Positions 1-8,245 of a stretch of DNA of 61,071 nt are shown in pieces. The stretch spans positions 1 to 61,071 of the forward strand of contig CAAGBS010000043.1 in assembly GCA_900768125.1 (NCBI GenBank), read 5' to 3'. Below the pieces are notes generated by a model. It ran no database searches and was not told the DNA's origin. It worked only from the letters and a program-made list of their open reading frames with translations. The stretch comes from Oscillospiraceae bacterium (lineage in GTDB: Bacteria; Bacillota; Clostridia; Oscillospirales; Ruminococcaceae). Made by a program: the position numbers and the translations under genes. Each line of letters opens with the position of its first letter. The first letter of the stretch is position 1.

Positions 1-5
1 ATGGT

Positions 6-161
6 CACCTCTAAAAACCTCCTTCACGGCAGATTTCTATGACTTATATCATCTGCGTCGTTACCAAACCTTGAAATACATACAGTATTACTGCGGTTTA
101 GTGCCTAGCATCTGATATAAGTCATGTACGAAATCTGCTCGTGTCCCGGTTTTTAGAGGTT
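6..161. repeat. Fold-back (imperfect palindrome) element, MITE-like
   Basis: About 155 bp fold into one long imperfect hairpin. The outer arms ACCTCTAAAAAC (7-18) and GTTTTTAGAGGT (149-160) are perfect complements. Inner arms ATGACTTATATCA (39-51) and TGATATAAGTCAT (112-124) pair again, as do GCAGATTT (30-37) and AAATCTGC (131-138), and TACCAAACC (62-70) pairs loosely with GGTTTAGTG further in. It lies just downstream of the lipoprotein gene on the minus strand and holds no credible gene. It could be a miniature inverted-repeat element or a long structured RNA. The core words TGCGTCGT and CCTAGCA also occur in the element at 45337-45510. Confidence 0.6.
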
Positions 162-199
162 CCCTTATGTAATTCGCGAGAAGCGCGCTCATTCAGAAT

Positions 200-931
200 T
201 TATTCTGTCTCCGGTTTCTCGCCCTTTTTGTATATCTCGTCCACCGGGTTCGCCACATCGTATACATCGTTGATATCCGTTACGTCTATCTGCATGCTGA
301 AATCCATGACTTCACCCGCGGAAGTCACCACGGTGCCGTCCTCGATGAAGCGCACCGGATAGCCCTGCCGGTCTACCTCCAGCGTTGTCGAAAGTTTCTC
401 GAAGCTCTGGATATCCTCCTGCACGCCGGGCATTGAGGCTGAGTTCAGCTTTTCGGGGTCGTAGACGTAATTTATCTGAGTGGGACCGTCCTCGCTTGTG
501 ATGACCCCGGAATCCCTGACCGCTTCCCCGGCAAGGAAGAAAAGCCGCCCCTCCGCGTAGGGGTAGCGATAACCACGGTTGTACACATTGTAGATGTAGC
601 TTTCATCGTCCGAGCCTATGACCGTCCACTTCTCGTCGCCGGAATCCTTGTAGAAAAATTCAGCGCCGTCGCTGTACGCCTGCTGAACGTTTCCCTGCCA
701 GCTTCCCCAGTAGCTGAACACCATCTCGTCGTTCGCGGTGAAAAAAAAGCTGAACCGCATTATCTCCTCGCCGGTGGTGAGGTCTGTCATGGTCACTCTG
801 CCGCTGTCGAGCGTTTCGAATTTCTCGCGGGCGGCGGTGAACTTGTCGTAGCCCTGCGGAAGCTGCGCCGAGCAGCCCGCGCTGAGTGCTATTGAAACAG
901 CGATGAGCGCTGCGGCGATGAGTCTTTTCAT
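200..931 (-). CDS. Predicted lipoprotein, unknown function
   Basis: This 243-residue protein begins with a lysine/arginine start, a hydrophobic stretch and the lipobox LSAGC (Cys at about residue 20), so it should be lipidated and held on the outer face of the membrane. I place the start at the ATG at 931 because GGAGGT lies just upstream and the signal peptide then starts at MKRLIAAA; a longer reading from 979 would put 16 odd residues before it. The mature part is acidic and rich in beta-like segments. I see no catalytic motif and do not recognise the family. It lies downstream of the HPr gene, from which a terminator separates it, and a perfect dyad sits 20 bases before its start codon. 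Confidence 0.75.
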   Translation of the reverse strand: MKRLIAAALIAVSIALSAGCSAQLPQGYDKFTAAREKFETLDSGRVTMTDLTTGEEIMRFSFFFTANDEMVFSYWGSWQGNVQQAYSDGAEFFYKDSGDEKWTVIGSDDESYIYNVYNRGYRYPYAEGRLFFLAGEAVRDSGVITSEDGPTQINYVYDPEKLNSASMPGVQEDIQSFEKLSTTLEVDRQGYPVRFIEDGTVVTSAGEVMDFSMQIDVTDINDVYDVANPVDEIYKKGEKPETE

Positions 932-950
932 AGTACCTCCGAATATTGCG

Positions 951-969
951 CGTGTAAACGATTTACACG
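951..969. promoter_or_regulatory. Perfect dyad, cre-like or other operator
   Basis: CGTGTAAA (951-958), a 3-base centre and TTTACACG (962-969) form a perfect 8-bp inverted repeat. The core TGTAAACGATTTACA resembles the CcpA catabolite-response element (TGWNANCGNTNWCA) with one extra central base. It lies 20 bases upstream of the lipoprotein start, where a bound repressor would block transcription. That the site is a cre is inference. Confidence 0.45.
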
Positions 970-983
970 GTATAAACAAATCA

Positions 984-1010
984 GGGCAGGACCGCTTACC
1001 GGACCTGCCC
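984..1010 (-). terminator. Candidate terminator of the HPr gene
   Basis: GGGCAGG (984-990) and CCTGCCC (1004-1010) form a 7-bp GC stem. On the minus strand it is followed by TGATTTGTTT. It lies between the HPr stop and the lipoprotein gene. The U-tract is interrupted, so termination may be partial. Confidence 0.5.
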
Positions 1011-1062
1011 CTAAATCCTTGATTCTTTGCAGCGATGACCGCCGCTTATATGTCCCGAGAAA

Positions 1063-1326
1063 TTACTCGGAGAAGCCGCTCTCTACGAGCTTAACGAGGC
1101 CGTCAACAGCAAGCTGCTCGTCGCTGCCGTCAGCGATGATGCGGATCTTTGCGCCGCCTACGATGCCGAGGGAGAGGATACCGAGAAGGGACTTAGCGTT
1201 TACTCTGCGCTCTTCCTTCTCAACCCAGATGGAAGACTTGTACTCGTTAGCCTTCTGGATAAAGAATGTTGCGGGTCTTGCGTGGAGACCAACCTGGTTC
1301 TTTACTTCTACGTCTTTCATGCACAT
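1063..1326 (-). CDS. ptsH: HPr family phosphocarrier protein (first copy)
   Basis: This 87-residue protein has the full HPr pattern. His15 lies in GLHARPA, the site phosphorylated by Enzyme I, and Ser46 lies in NAKSLLGILSLG, the site used by HPr kinase in Firmicutes carbon catabolite repression. The start at 1326 is favoured because AGGAGGT (1335-1341 on the opposite strand) is spaced 8 bases from it; an ATG two codons later is the alternative. It is a lone gene with its own promoter and is far from ptsI, which has another HPr next to it at 45012-45278. With both His15 and Ser46 present it is a candidate for the main regulatory HPr. It is not a Crh protein, which would lack His15. Confidence 0.9.
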   Translation of the reverse strand: MCMKDVEVKNQVGLHARPATFFIQKANEYKSSIWVEKEERRVNAKSLLGILSLGIVGGAKIRIIADGSDEQLAVDGLVKLVESGFSE

Positions 1327-1463
1327 AGCTTAAAACCTCCTAAAAAATAGTTCTGCCGTAATTCCGGAATAAACTTCCGCTGTGTTTTCTTTCTTTGTTC
1401 TTCACTGTGACGAGTTCAGAAACCGCAGCGTCTTCGCTGTCTTGTCTCTCATCTCTTGGTTAT

Positions 1464-1492
1464 AGTATATCCAAAAAAGGCTCTTCCGTCAA
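1464..1492 (-). promoter_or_regulatory. Sigma-A promoter of the HPr gene
   Basis: On the minus strand TTGACG (1487-1492) and TATACT (1464-1469) are separated by exactly 17 bases. This gives a leader of about 130 bases before the start at 1326. I see no clear structure in the leader. The rest of the gap up to 1797 is AT-rich and empty apart from promoters. Confidence 0.75.
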
Positions 1493-1797
1493 CAGAAAAA
1501 TCGAAATTTAACACTTTTAAAGCCGATTTTCAGTTTTTTGCAGAATAAATCAAATTCATTTTACCCGATACTTGTTGATATTTAACAAAAAACTTTCAAC
1601 AAAATAATCAACATAAACATGAGTTTTCAACCAAATGCAGGAATCCTGCATATTAAATAGGCTTTTCACTGTCTGATACACCTCGGCGGGTGGTCCTGCA
1701 TTATGTACATTTTACACAAATCTGATACTCCGGAGATACCCAAAGACGTACGCGGCCAAATTTTTGATAATTTTCACACAGGGGCGCTGGATTATTA

Positions 1798-1826
1798 TTG
1801 AAATCTGTCTCGGAATGTGGTATACT
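1798..1826 (+). promoter_or_regulatory. Sigma-A promoter of the RING/glycosyltransferase region
   Basis: TTGAAA (1798-1803) and TATACT (1821-1826) are 17 bases apart, about 80 bases upstream of the start at 1907. It is the only strong promoter seen ahead of the run of closely packed plus-strand genes that follows. Confidence 0.75.
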
Positions 1827-1906
1827 ATAAAATGTATATGCATGTCCAGGCGGACATTTTTCGCTAATAAGATATATTTAATAAAAGTAGACAGAAAGGG
1901 AATTAA

Positions 1907-2851
1907 ATGACCAGATTTGAAAACAAGCTCTGCCCGGTCTGCCGCAAGCCTTTCACCGATAAGGACGACATAGTAGTTTGCCCTGTCTGCGGAACTCCAC
2001 ACCACCGCGCCTGCTATATGCAGAAAGGCGGCTGCGGGGTCGAGGAGTTTCACGCTTCCGGATTCATCTGGGAGGGACATCTCCCCGGCGAGGAGCCGGC
2101 CCCGCAGGAACAGACCGCCCCGGAAAGCGGTCAGGACGCGGAGATCATCGACACCCCCGAAAGCGGACAGCCCGACGCCTTCAGCGACGAGCATCATGCG
2201 GATTACCCCGGCGGCTTCGGCGTGTATGGCACGAACGGACAGCCGGTGGATCTGCAGGACCTTCTCGACCGGATTAACCGCCAGACCATGGACGAGACCC
2301 GCGGTGAGGACGGAGTAAGCGCAAAGGAGCTGTCCTGCTATGTGGGCAAGTCAGTTATGCATTATTCGCAGGCGTTTGCGGCGTTCCGCGCGCCGACTGC
2401 GCCGGGTCAGAACAAGCGGAGGGTGTTCTTCAACCTCTGCGCCGGACTTTTCTCGCCGGTACACCAGTTCTACCGCAGGCTGGACGGAGTCGGCATTCTG
2501 CTGGTGCTGCTCGAAATGGCTTACTATATCCCGGCTCTGCTGTCCGTCAGCGGAGCGGTCAGCAATTCGGTGCTGTCAAACATTCAGCTTATCGCCAGCG
2601 GACTGAATTTCGTGGCGATGATACTGCTGTGCATGTTCGGCGATTACATCTACTACCGCCACTGCGTAAAGCGAATAAAACAGATCCGCCTGAACTTCGA
2701 TGACGGAAAGGCTCAGGGCTACTACGAAGCGCTCAACGCAAAGGGAAGCCCCTCATGGCTGCGCGCCATCATCTCGATACTGGCGGTGTACCTCCTGCAG
2801 GCAATAGCGCTTCTCTACATGACCAGAGGTACTACAGGAACACTCATATGA
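1907..2851 (+). CDS. Prokaryotic RING-like zinc domain membrane protein
   Basis: The first 45 residues carry a cross-brace-like set of zinc ligands: Cys9, Cys12, Cys25, Cys28, His32/33, Cys36 and Cys43. This matches the prokaryotic RING finger family 1 pattern. An acidic, proline-rich linker of about 100 residues follows. The C-terminal half has about three hydrophobic segments (roughly residues 200-225, 235-258 and 290-310), so the zinc domain probably sits in the cytoplasm on a membrane anchor. An AGAAAGGG ribosome binding site precedes the ATG. The next gene, a GT2 transferase, begins 51 bases later and a shared transcript is likely. Ubiquitin-ligase activity should not be assumed; such bacterial domains are mostly uncharacterised. 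Confidence 0.75.
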   Translation: MTRFENKLCPVCRKPFTDKDDIVVCPVCGTPHHRACYMQKGGCGVEEFHASGFIWEGHLPGEEPAPQEQTAPESGQDAEIIDTPESGQPDAFSDEHHADYPGGFGVYGTNGQPVDLQDLLDRINRQTMDETRGEDGVSAKELSCYVGKSVMHYSQAFAAFRAPTAPGQNKRRVFFNLCAGLFSPVHQFYRRLDGVGILLVLLEMAYYIPALLSVSGAVSNSVLSNIQLIASGLNFVAMILLCMFGDYIYYRHCVKRIKQIRLNFDDGKAQGYYEALNAKGSPSWLRAIISILAVYLLQAIALLYMTRGTTGTLI

Positions 2852-2902
2852 CAAGCTGCCGTTCAGCGGCAGAATAAAATTTAACAAAAAGGAAAAAAGA
2901 AC

Positions 2903-3907
2903 ATGAAACTCATAATCCAGATACCCTGCTACAATGAAGCTGAGACCCTTGACGTGACTATCAACGATCTCCCCCGCCATATCGACGGCATAGACGAGAT
3001 AGAATACCTCATCATAAACGACGGAAGCACCGACCGCACAGTCGAGCGCGCAAAGGAACTCGGAGTGCACCACATCGTCAGCTTCGTGCACAACCGCGGT
3101 CTTGCAAAGGGCTTCATGGCGGGCATTGACGCCTGCCTGAGACTCGGCGCCGATATCATCGTCAACACCGACGCTGACAACCAGTACGCCGGCGCGGATA
3201 TCGAAAAGCTCGTCCGCCCGCTGCTGGAGGGAAAGGCAACAATGGTCATCGGCAACCGCCGCACAGACTCCATCGAGCACTTCTCCCCGCTGAAAAAGAA
3301 GCTGCAGAAGCTCGGCAGCGGCGTTGTGAGAAAAGCCAGCGGCACCGACGTAGTGGACACCACCAGCGGCTTCCGCAGCTACACGAGAGAAGCGGCGCTG
3401 CGGCTGAACGTCCTCTCCGACTACACCTACACGCTGGAGACCATCATAACCGCCGGTGCAGACCGCACAAAGATAATGTCCGTGGACATCAACACTAATC
3501 CGGAACTTCGCAAGAGCCGCCTGTTCAAGTCCATGTGGGGCTACATCAAGCGCTCCAGCGGCACCATTATCCGCAACTACGTCATGAGAAAGCCGCTGAA
3601 GACATTCCTCGGCATCGCGGCTGTATTCGTGCTCGCGGCGCTGGTGCTGGCAGTGCGCTTCATCGTTTACGCATGCCTCGGCGAGGGCGGAGGACATATC
3701 CAGTCCCTGGTGCTGATGGCAGTGCTGGCTATCGTGGGCTTCCAGATAGGGATATTCGGTCTGGTCGCGGACGCTATATCCGGCTGCCGCAAGGTAATGG
3801 ACGAGACACTTTTCCATGTAAAGCGCATAGAGTACAACAACACCAACTCCAACTACTCTAACTACAATCTCTGCAGCTACACCAAAGAGGAAATCAACAA
3901 GAAATGA
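2903..3907 (+). CDS. GT2 family glycosyltransferase, Dpm1/polyprenyl-phosphate type
   Basis: The 334-residue protein opens with IIQIPCYNEAETL, the nucleotide-sugar binding strand of GT-A transferases. It continues with NDGSTD (39-44) and the DXD-like metal site TDAD (Asp90/Asp92). Two hydrophobic segments near residues 237-260 and 270-295 anchor the C-terminus. This is the layout of dolichyl/polyprenyl-phosphate mannosyl- or glucosyltransferases, which load a sugar onto a lipid phosphate on the cytoplasmic face. Its stop codon overlaps the start of the next gene (ATGA), and the next two genes are GT-C membrane transferases that typically use such lipid-linked sugars. The sugar cannot be read from sequence. 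Confidence 0.85.
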   Translation: MKLIIQIPCYNEAETLDVTINDLPRHIDGIDEIEYLIINDGSTDRTVERAKELGVHHIVSFVHNRGLAKGFMAGIDACLRLGADIIVNTDADNQYAGADIEKLVRPLLEGKATMVIGNRRTDSIEHFSPLKKKLQKLGSGVVRKASGTDVVDTTSGFRSYTREAALRLNVLSDYTYTLETIITAGADRTKIMSVDINTNPELRKSRLFKSMWGYIKRSSGTIIRNYVMRKPLKTFLGIAAVFVLAALVLAVRFIVYACLGEGGGHIQSLVLMAVLAIVGFQIGIFGLVADAISGCRKVMDETLFHVKRIEYNNTNSNYSNYNLCSYTKEEINKK

Positions 3908-5820
3908 TAAACGCTCTCAAACGTTTCTACGGCAGCTTCGGCGACCGCGGCGTGATGATGGTCATTTTCATGGTGAGCGTGACCGTGCATTCGCTGCTTG
4001 CGATGCCGATGGAACTGCCCGCGGTCAATCCCGATGAGATAGGCGTTGCGAGCATCGCCGCGTTCTATTCCGGTCGGGACTGGTCCGCGCTGATGGGGCA
4101 GGTCAGCTACTATTACGGCTACGTCCAGGCGATATTCTACGCGCCGCTGTTCCTGTTCATCAATAATTCCTATGTTCTCTACAAGGCATGCCTGATAATG
4201 AACGGCGTTCTGATGAGTTTCATTCCGGTCATCGCCTATCACATCTCAACAAAACTTGCCGTGCCAAAGGTATGGCAGAGACTTACCATCGCGCTGTGCT
4301 GCGGAGCCTACATCACCTACATAGCGCACTCAAAGTTCATCTGGAACGAGGCGATATGCAGCCTGCTCCCCTGGGTGCTGATGTGGATAATGTTCATGTC
4401 GATGGACTGCCAGAAGGACGGCCCGCGCGTGATATGGTCGGCGGCAGCCGGAGTGCTCTGCGCCGTCTGCTATGGGGCGCACTCAAGGCTGCTCGCAGTG
4501 GTGATAGCGTTCATCATGACCGTGCTTATCGTGCGGATATTCATGAGAAGACGCATTTTCGTGCTGCCGGTGTTCCTGCTGTCGGCGCTGCTGGGATTTG
4601 TCGGCGAGCATTTCTGCAAGAAGAATATCCAGCAGCTGGTGTGGAACGGAAAAGCAAGCGGAAATACGTTCGAATCCGAAGCAGGGCGCGTGCTCGGGCT
4701 TTTCGAGGAGGGCGGCTTCGGCAGGTTCATGTCCACGCTGTTCGGGCATATCTACACGTTCATGACCTCCACCGCCGGACTCGGCGCGGTCGCATGCGTG
4801 GTGTTCTTCCTGCTGGTATTCGTCCGCATACGCGAATGGAACAAGAACCGCAGAGGCGTGATAATAGACGGCGTTAAGGTCTACGAACCGGACACCAAGC
4901 ACACCTACAGCGCCCGCGTGACTACCCTCGGCATTTACGCGTTCCTGGCGGTGGGAGGTTCCATGCTGCTTTCGGTGCTGTTCAAGTTCAACTCCGGACA
5001 GATAAGTTCCATAAAGGACCTGACGATGTTCGGGCGCTATACTGACAACGTTGCCCCGCTTGCCGTCATGCTGGTGATGGTATTCATGTTCCGCTACAGG
5101 CTGAATATCCGCCACATCGCGTGGTCAGCCATAGTTTACGCATACTGCTGCCTCGGATTCTTCACCGTTTCCTGGCAGATGCTTGAAAAGGCGCGCGGCT
5201 ACCGCGAGTCCCCCATGCTGGGACTTATGCCCTGGCGCATCGGCGAGGACTACACCCGCACTTTCACCGTGCAGAGCTTCATCATCATGACTTCGGTGGT
5301 GTTCTCGGTGCTGGCGCTGTTCGCGGTATTCATTCTCTGCACGCGCAAGCGCAGCAGGGAACTTATGTCCGGGCTGTGCTGCTGCCTGTTCGTCTACACG
5401 ACGGTGTTCGCCGGGACGGTATATCTCCCCGCCCGCGCCGAAGAAAATCTCGCGAAGACCGAGCCTGCGCGGCTGGTTTCCGAACTTCTCTACAACGAGA
5501 CTGCTTCGCCGGTCATCGTGGCTTACAATATCGGCTCCCGCAACGCCGGGCTTGTACAGTTCCTGAATCTCAACACCCGCGTTGCGATAATCAGAAAAGC
5601 AAAGAATATCCCCGAAAACTGCATAATCATCGCAGATGAGGAAGAGCAGCTCCCGCTGGAGCCGGGCAGCTTCGACTACATCGGCACCGAGGGCGGGCTT
5701 TCAGTCTACGCCAAGGGCGAGACCGCGCGGGACTACATGCGGTACAAGCACTCCGCAGACATCACCGCGCTCGTCTCAGACGGCGGGACCATACCCGCGC
5801 AGGAGCTTTCAGACCATTAA
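3904..5820 (+). CDS. GT-C type membrane glycosyltransferase-like protein (copy 1)
   Basis: This 638-residue protein has about ten or more hydrophobic helices and a C-terminal soluble part of about 110 residues. After the first helix comes NPDEIG, with Asp44 and Glu45. An acidic pair in the first extracytoplasmic loop is the hallmark catalytic position of GT-C enzymes such as the PMT/ArnT families. It is translationally coupled to the GT2 gene by an ATGA overlap and is followed by a paralogue with the same layout. The likely role is transfer of a polyprenyl-phosphate sugar to a surface glycan, lipid or protein. The acceptor is unknown. Confidence 0.7.
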   Translation: MINALKRFYGSFGDRGVMMVIFMVSVTVHSLLAMPMELPAVNPDEIGVASIAAFYSGRDWSALMGQVSYYYGYVQAIFYAPLFLFINNSYVLYKACLIMNGVLMSFIPVIAYHISTKLAVPKVWQRLTIALCCGAYITYIAHSKFIWNEAICSLLPWVLMWIMFMSMDCQKDGPRVIWSAAAGVLCAVCYGAHSRLLAVVIAFIMTVLIVRIFMRRRIFVLPVFLLSALLGFVGEHFCKKNIQQLVWNGKASGNTFESEAGRVLGLFEEGGFGRFMSTLFGHIYTFMTSTAGLGAVACVVFFLLVFVRIREWNKNRRGVIIDGVKVYEPDTKHTYSARVTTLGIYAFLAVGGSMLLSVLFKFNSGQISSIKDLTMFGRYTDNVAPLAVMLVMVFMFRYRLNIRHIAWSAIVYAYCCLGFFTVSWQMLEKARGYRESPMLGLMPWRIGEDYTRTFTVQSFIIMTSVVFSVLALFAVFILCTRKRSRELMSGLCCCLFVYTTVFAGTVYLPARAEENLAKTEPARLVSELLYNETASPVIVAYNIGSRNAGLVQFLNLNTRVAIIRKAKNIPENCIIIADEEEQLPLEPGSFDYIGTEGGLSVYAKGETARDYMRYKHSADITALVSDGGTIPAQELSDH

Positions 5821-5833
5821 GGAGGTCGGCATT

Positions 5834-8230
5834 TTGTCAGAAGAAAATCTTGAAAACAACAGCCTGCCCGGTTCAGACGTGCAGGAGATATACGAGGTGC
5901 CAAAGCCCGAGGAGCCTGCCTCCGCGCCCGCTCTCCCGAAAAAGCCGAGCGTATTCCTGAACGACTGGTTCCTTATGCTGGCGCTGTATGCCGTTACGCT
6001 GACGCTGCATATACTTATGACGCAGGTAACGACAATGTTCAACCTCACCCCGGACGAATATGCAGTCACGGCGGTGGCGGCGTGGTTCAACGGATACGAC
6101 TGGTCGCAGACCGTATCCGCCGGCGGATATTACGGCTATTTCCAGAGCCTTTTCTATATCCCGGTGTTCTGGTTCATTGACGATCCCATGCTGCAGTACC
6201 GCGTGATGATACTGATAAACGGCGTGCTGATGAGCTTCGCGCCGGTCATCGTGTACTACCTCTCGCGGAAGTGGTTCGGCGTGCGGAAGCTATCCTCGGT
6301 GTTCATCGCGATAATATGCGGAATGTACCCCGCGTACATGCTGCTTACAAAGTACACCTGGAACGAAACGCTCTGCTGCCTGCTCCCGTGGGTTTTCGCG
6401 CTGCTGATGTACCACTCCATGAAGAGCATGAAGGATACCAAAGCCATAGTAAAACAGCAGGTATTCGCAGTCCTGGGCGGTCTCACGCTGGTCGCAGCCT
6501 ACGCCACCCACGGACGAATGATAGCGCTGCTCGCGGCGGGAGTGGTGCTGGAGCTTGTGGTGCTTTTCTCGATGAAGCGCCGCGTGTTCGCGCTGAGCGG
6601 ATTCTTCGGCAGCGTTGTTGTCGGATTCCTCGCTGATAAGGCTATTAAAGGATATCTGCAGAACGCACTCTGGCTGAAAGAGCAGTCTGACAAGGCTTCT
6701 GTCAACACTATCGAAAACACACTGGGCAGGATCTTCGATTCCGACCCGGAGAAACTCATGAGATTCCCGCAGACGCTGGTAGGGCATTTCTTCTACTTCA
6801 TCAGCTCCACCTACGGCTTCGGCGCGATAGCTATGGTGCTGATAATCTCCGGCATAGTGATGTACTACGTCACCAGAAGCCGCGCTAAAAAGGGCGCCGG
6901 AGAACTCACCGCCGATGGAAAGGCGAAGACCTACATCACCGGCTCGCTGGCTATATTCTGCTGGTTCGCATTCCTGGTGATGGGCGCGATTTTCGTTGTC
7001 AGCGTAGGCTTCAAGGCTACTTCCACCGTATTCGACACCCGCGCCGATACAACTATTTTCGGCAGATATATCGAAACGTTCTTCCCGCTGGCAGTTTTCC
7101 CGGCGCTCATCATGATATACCGGAACAGATTCAGCGTTGCGCACAGCTTTGGCGCGCTGATATCCGCAGCCGGGATATTCTTCCTGACTGAGATTCTAAC
7201 CGTGCCCGCAGTCATCGGCGACGGCACCACTGAAAAGGGCGTTGTCAGCGCGATGATACTCGGTCTCGCTCCGCTGAAGATAGGAGAAGGACTGAAAGAC
7301 GCCATCACACAGACCACGTTCCTGAAGATAATCACGGTTGTTATGGCGCTGCTTCTCGCAGTGGTGATAATCCGGCTGATAATGGTGAAAAAGCAGGGCG
7401 GCATGTTCAACTGGGTGGCTATCCCGCTAGGCGCGCTGCTGATGTACACCAGCCTTTACGGCTTCGACGGCTACACCATCGTCCAGGGAAAGAACGCCTC
7501 CTACGGCGCGCAGTACGTCTCCGAGGCAATGGAGATGATAGACGGCTGCGAATACAACGACGTTCTCGCATTCTCGATGAAATCCGAGCGGTACGTCAAG
7601 GCGCAGTTCCTGTTCCCTGATATGAATATACGCCTTGCCTCCACGCTGAAAAAGCTAAATTCGCTGAGCAAGCGCCCCGATTTCATCATCGCCGACCGCG
7701 AGGATAACCTCCAGCTTTGGGCTGGCGACCTCTGGCTGGTGGGCGACATCAATCACAACACCCACCTCTACGCCTGCACCAACGCCGCAAGACAGTGGTG
7801 CGAGGAAAAGGGACTGACCCTCACGCCGCCCGCTTCGTTCACCTACAGCGGCGACAATATCCCGGCGACAAGCTCCGTTACCCGCGAGGAAGGGAACGCA
7901 GTCATGCCGTCAGGGTCGGCGGTGTACACCAACAACTTCGTGCTGTACAGTTCGGGCATCTTCACGTTCACGATACGCGGCGAGGACATGAAAGACCTGT
8001 CCATAACGCTGACGTCTGACAAAAAGGCGAACGATATCCCGTATGAGATAGTTTCCTCCAGCGATGACGAGATAGTGCTGAACTACAGCGTCACCAACGC
8101 GAAGACCGAAAACGTACAGCTTAAACTTACCAACCGCAGCGGCTCCCCCGCAACGATCTCCGAGGTGAAGATGACCAAGGATTCAGTTATCCCGGTAGTC
8201 ATACTTCCCGCGGCTTCGGCGGCTGCGTGA
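5834..8230 (+). CDS. GT-C type membrane glycosyltransferase-like protein (copy 2)
   Basis: This 798-residue paralogue of the previous gene has a 40-residue acidic/proline-rich cytoplasmic N-terminus, many hydrophobic helices with the loop motif TPDEYA (Asp74, Glu75), and a longer C-terminal soluble domain of about 200 residues with a beta-rich tail. I start it at the TTG at 5834 because GGAGG at 5821-5825 is correctly spaced and the previous gene stops at 5820; a reading from 5636 would overlap the previous gene by 180 bases without a ribosome site. Shared motifs after the first helices, such as GGYYGYFQSLFY against VSYYYGYVQAIFY, show the two genes arose by duplication. Confidence 0.72.
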   Translation: MSEENLENNSLPGSDVQEIYEVPKPEEPASAPALPKKPSVFLNDWFLMLALYAVTLTLHILMTQVTTMFNLTPDEYAVTAVAAWFNGYDWSQTVSAGGYYGYFQSLFYIPVFWFIDDPMLQYRVMILINGVLMSFAPVIVYYLSRKWFGVRKLSSVFIAIICGMYPAYMLLTKYTWNETLCCLLPWVFALLMYHSMKSMKDTKAIVKQQVFAVLGGLTLVAAYATHGRMIALLAAGVVLELVVLFSMKRRVFALSGFFGSVVVGFLADKAIKGYLQNALWLKEQSDKASVNTIENTLGRIFDSDPEKLMRFPQTLVGHFFYFISSTYGFGAIAMVLIISGIVMYYVTRSRAKKGAGELTADGKAKTYITGSLAIFCWFAFLVMGAIFVVSVGFKATSTVFDTRADTTIFGRYIETFFPLAVFPALIMIYRNRFSVAHSFGALISAAGIFFLTEILTVPAVIGDGTTEKGVVSAMILGLAPLKIGEGLKDAITQTTFLKIITVVMALLLAVVIIRLIMVKKQGGMFNWVAIPLGALLMYTSLYGFDGYTIVQGKNASYGAQYVSEAMEMIDGCEYNDVLAFSMKSERYVKAQFLFPDMNIRLASTLKKLNSLSKRPDFIIADREDNLQLWAGDLWLVGDINHNTHLYACTNAARQWCEEKGLTLTPPASFTYSGDNIPATSSVTREEGNAVMPSGSAVYTNNFVLYSSGIFTFTIRGEDMKDLSITLTSDKKANDIPYEIVSSSDDEIVLNYSVTNAKTENVQLKLTNRSGSPATISEVKMTKDSVIPVVILPAASAAA

Positions 8231-8245
8231 CACCGAGGTGAACAC

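Noticed and set aside
1342..1797. Possible small RNA or gene in the gap between the HPr gene and the RING gene
   Set aside because: Only AT-rich sequence and the two promoters are visible; no stable stem with a U-tract and no open frame with a ribosome site.
5636..5833. An earlier start for the second GT-C gene
   Set aside because: It would overlap the first GT-C gene by about 180 bases and lacks a ribosome site; the TTG at 5834 has a perfect one.
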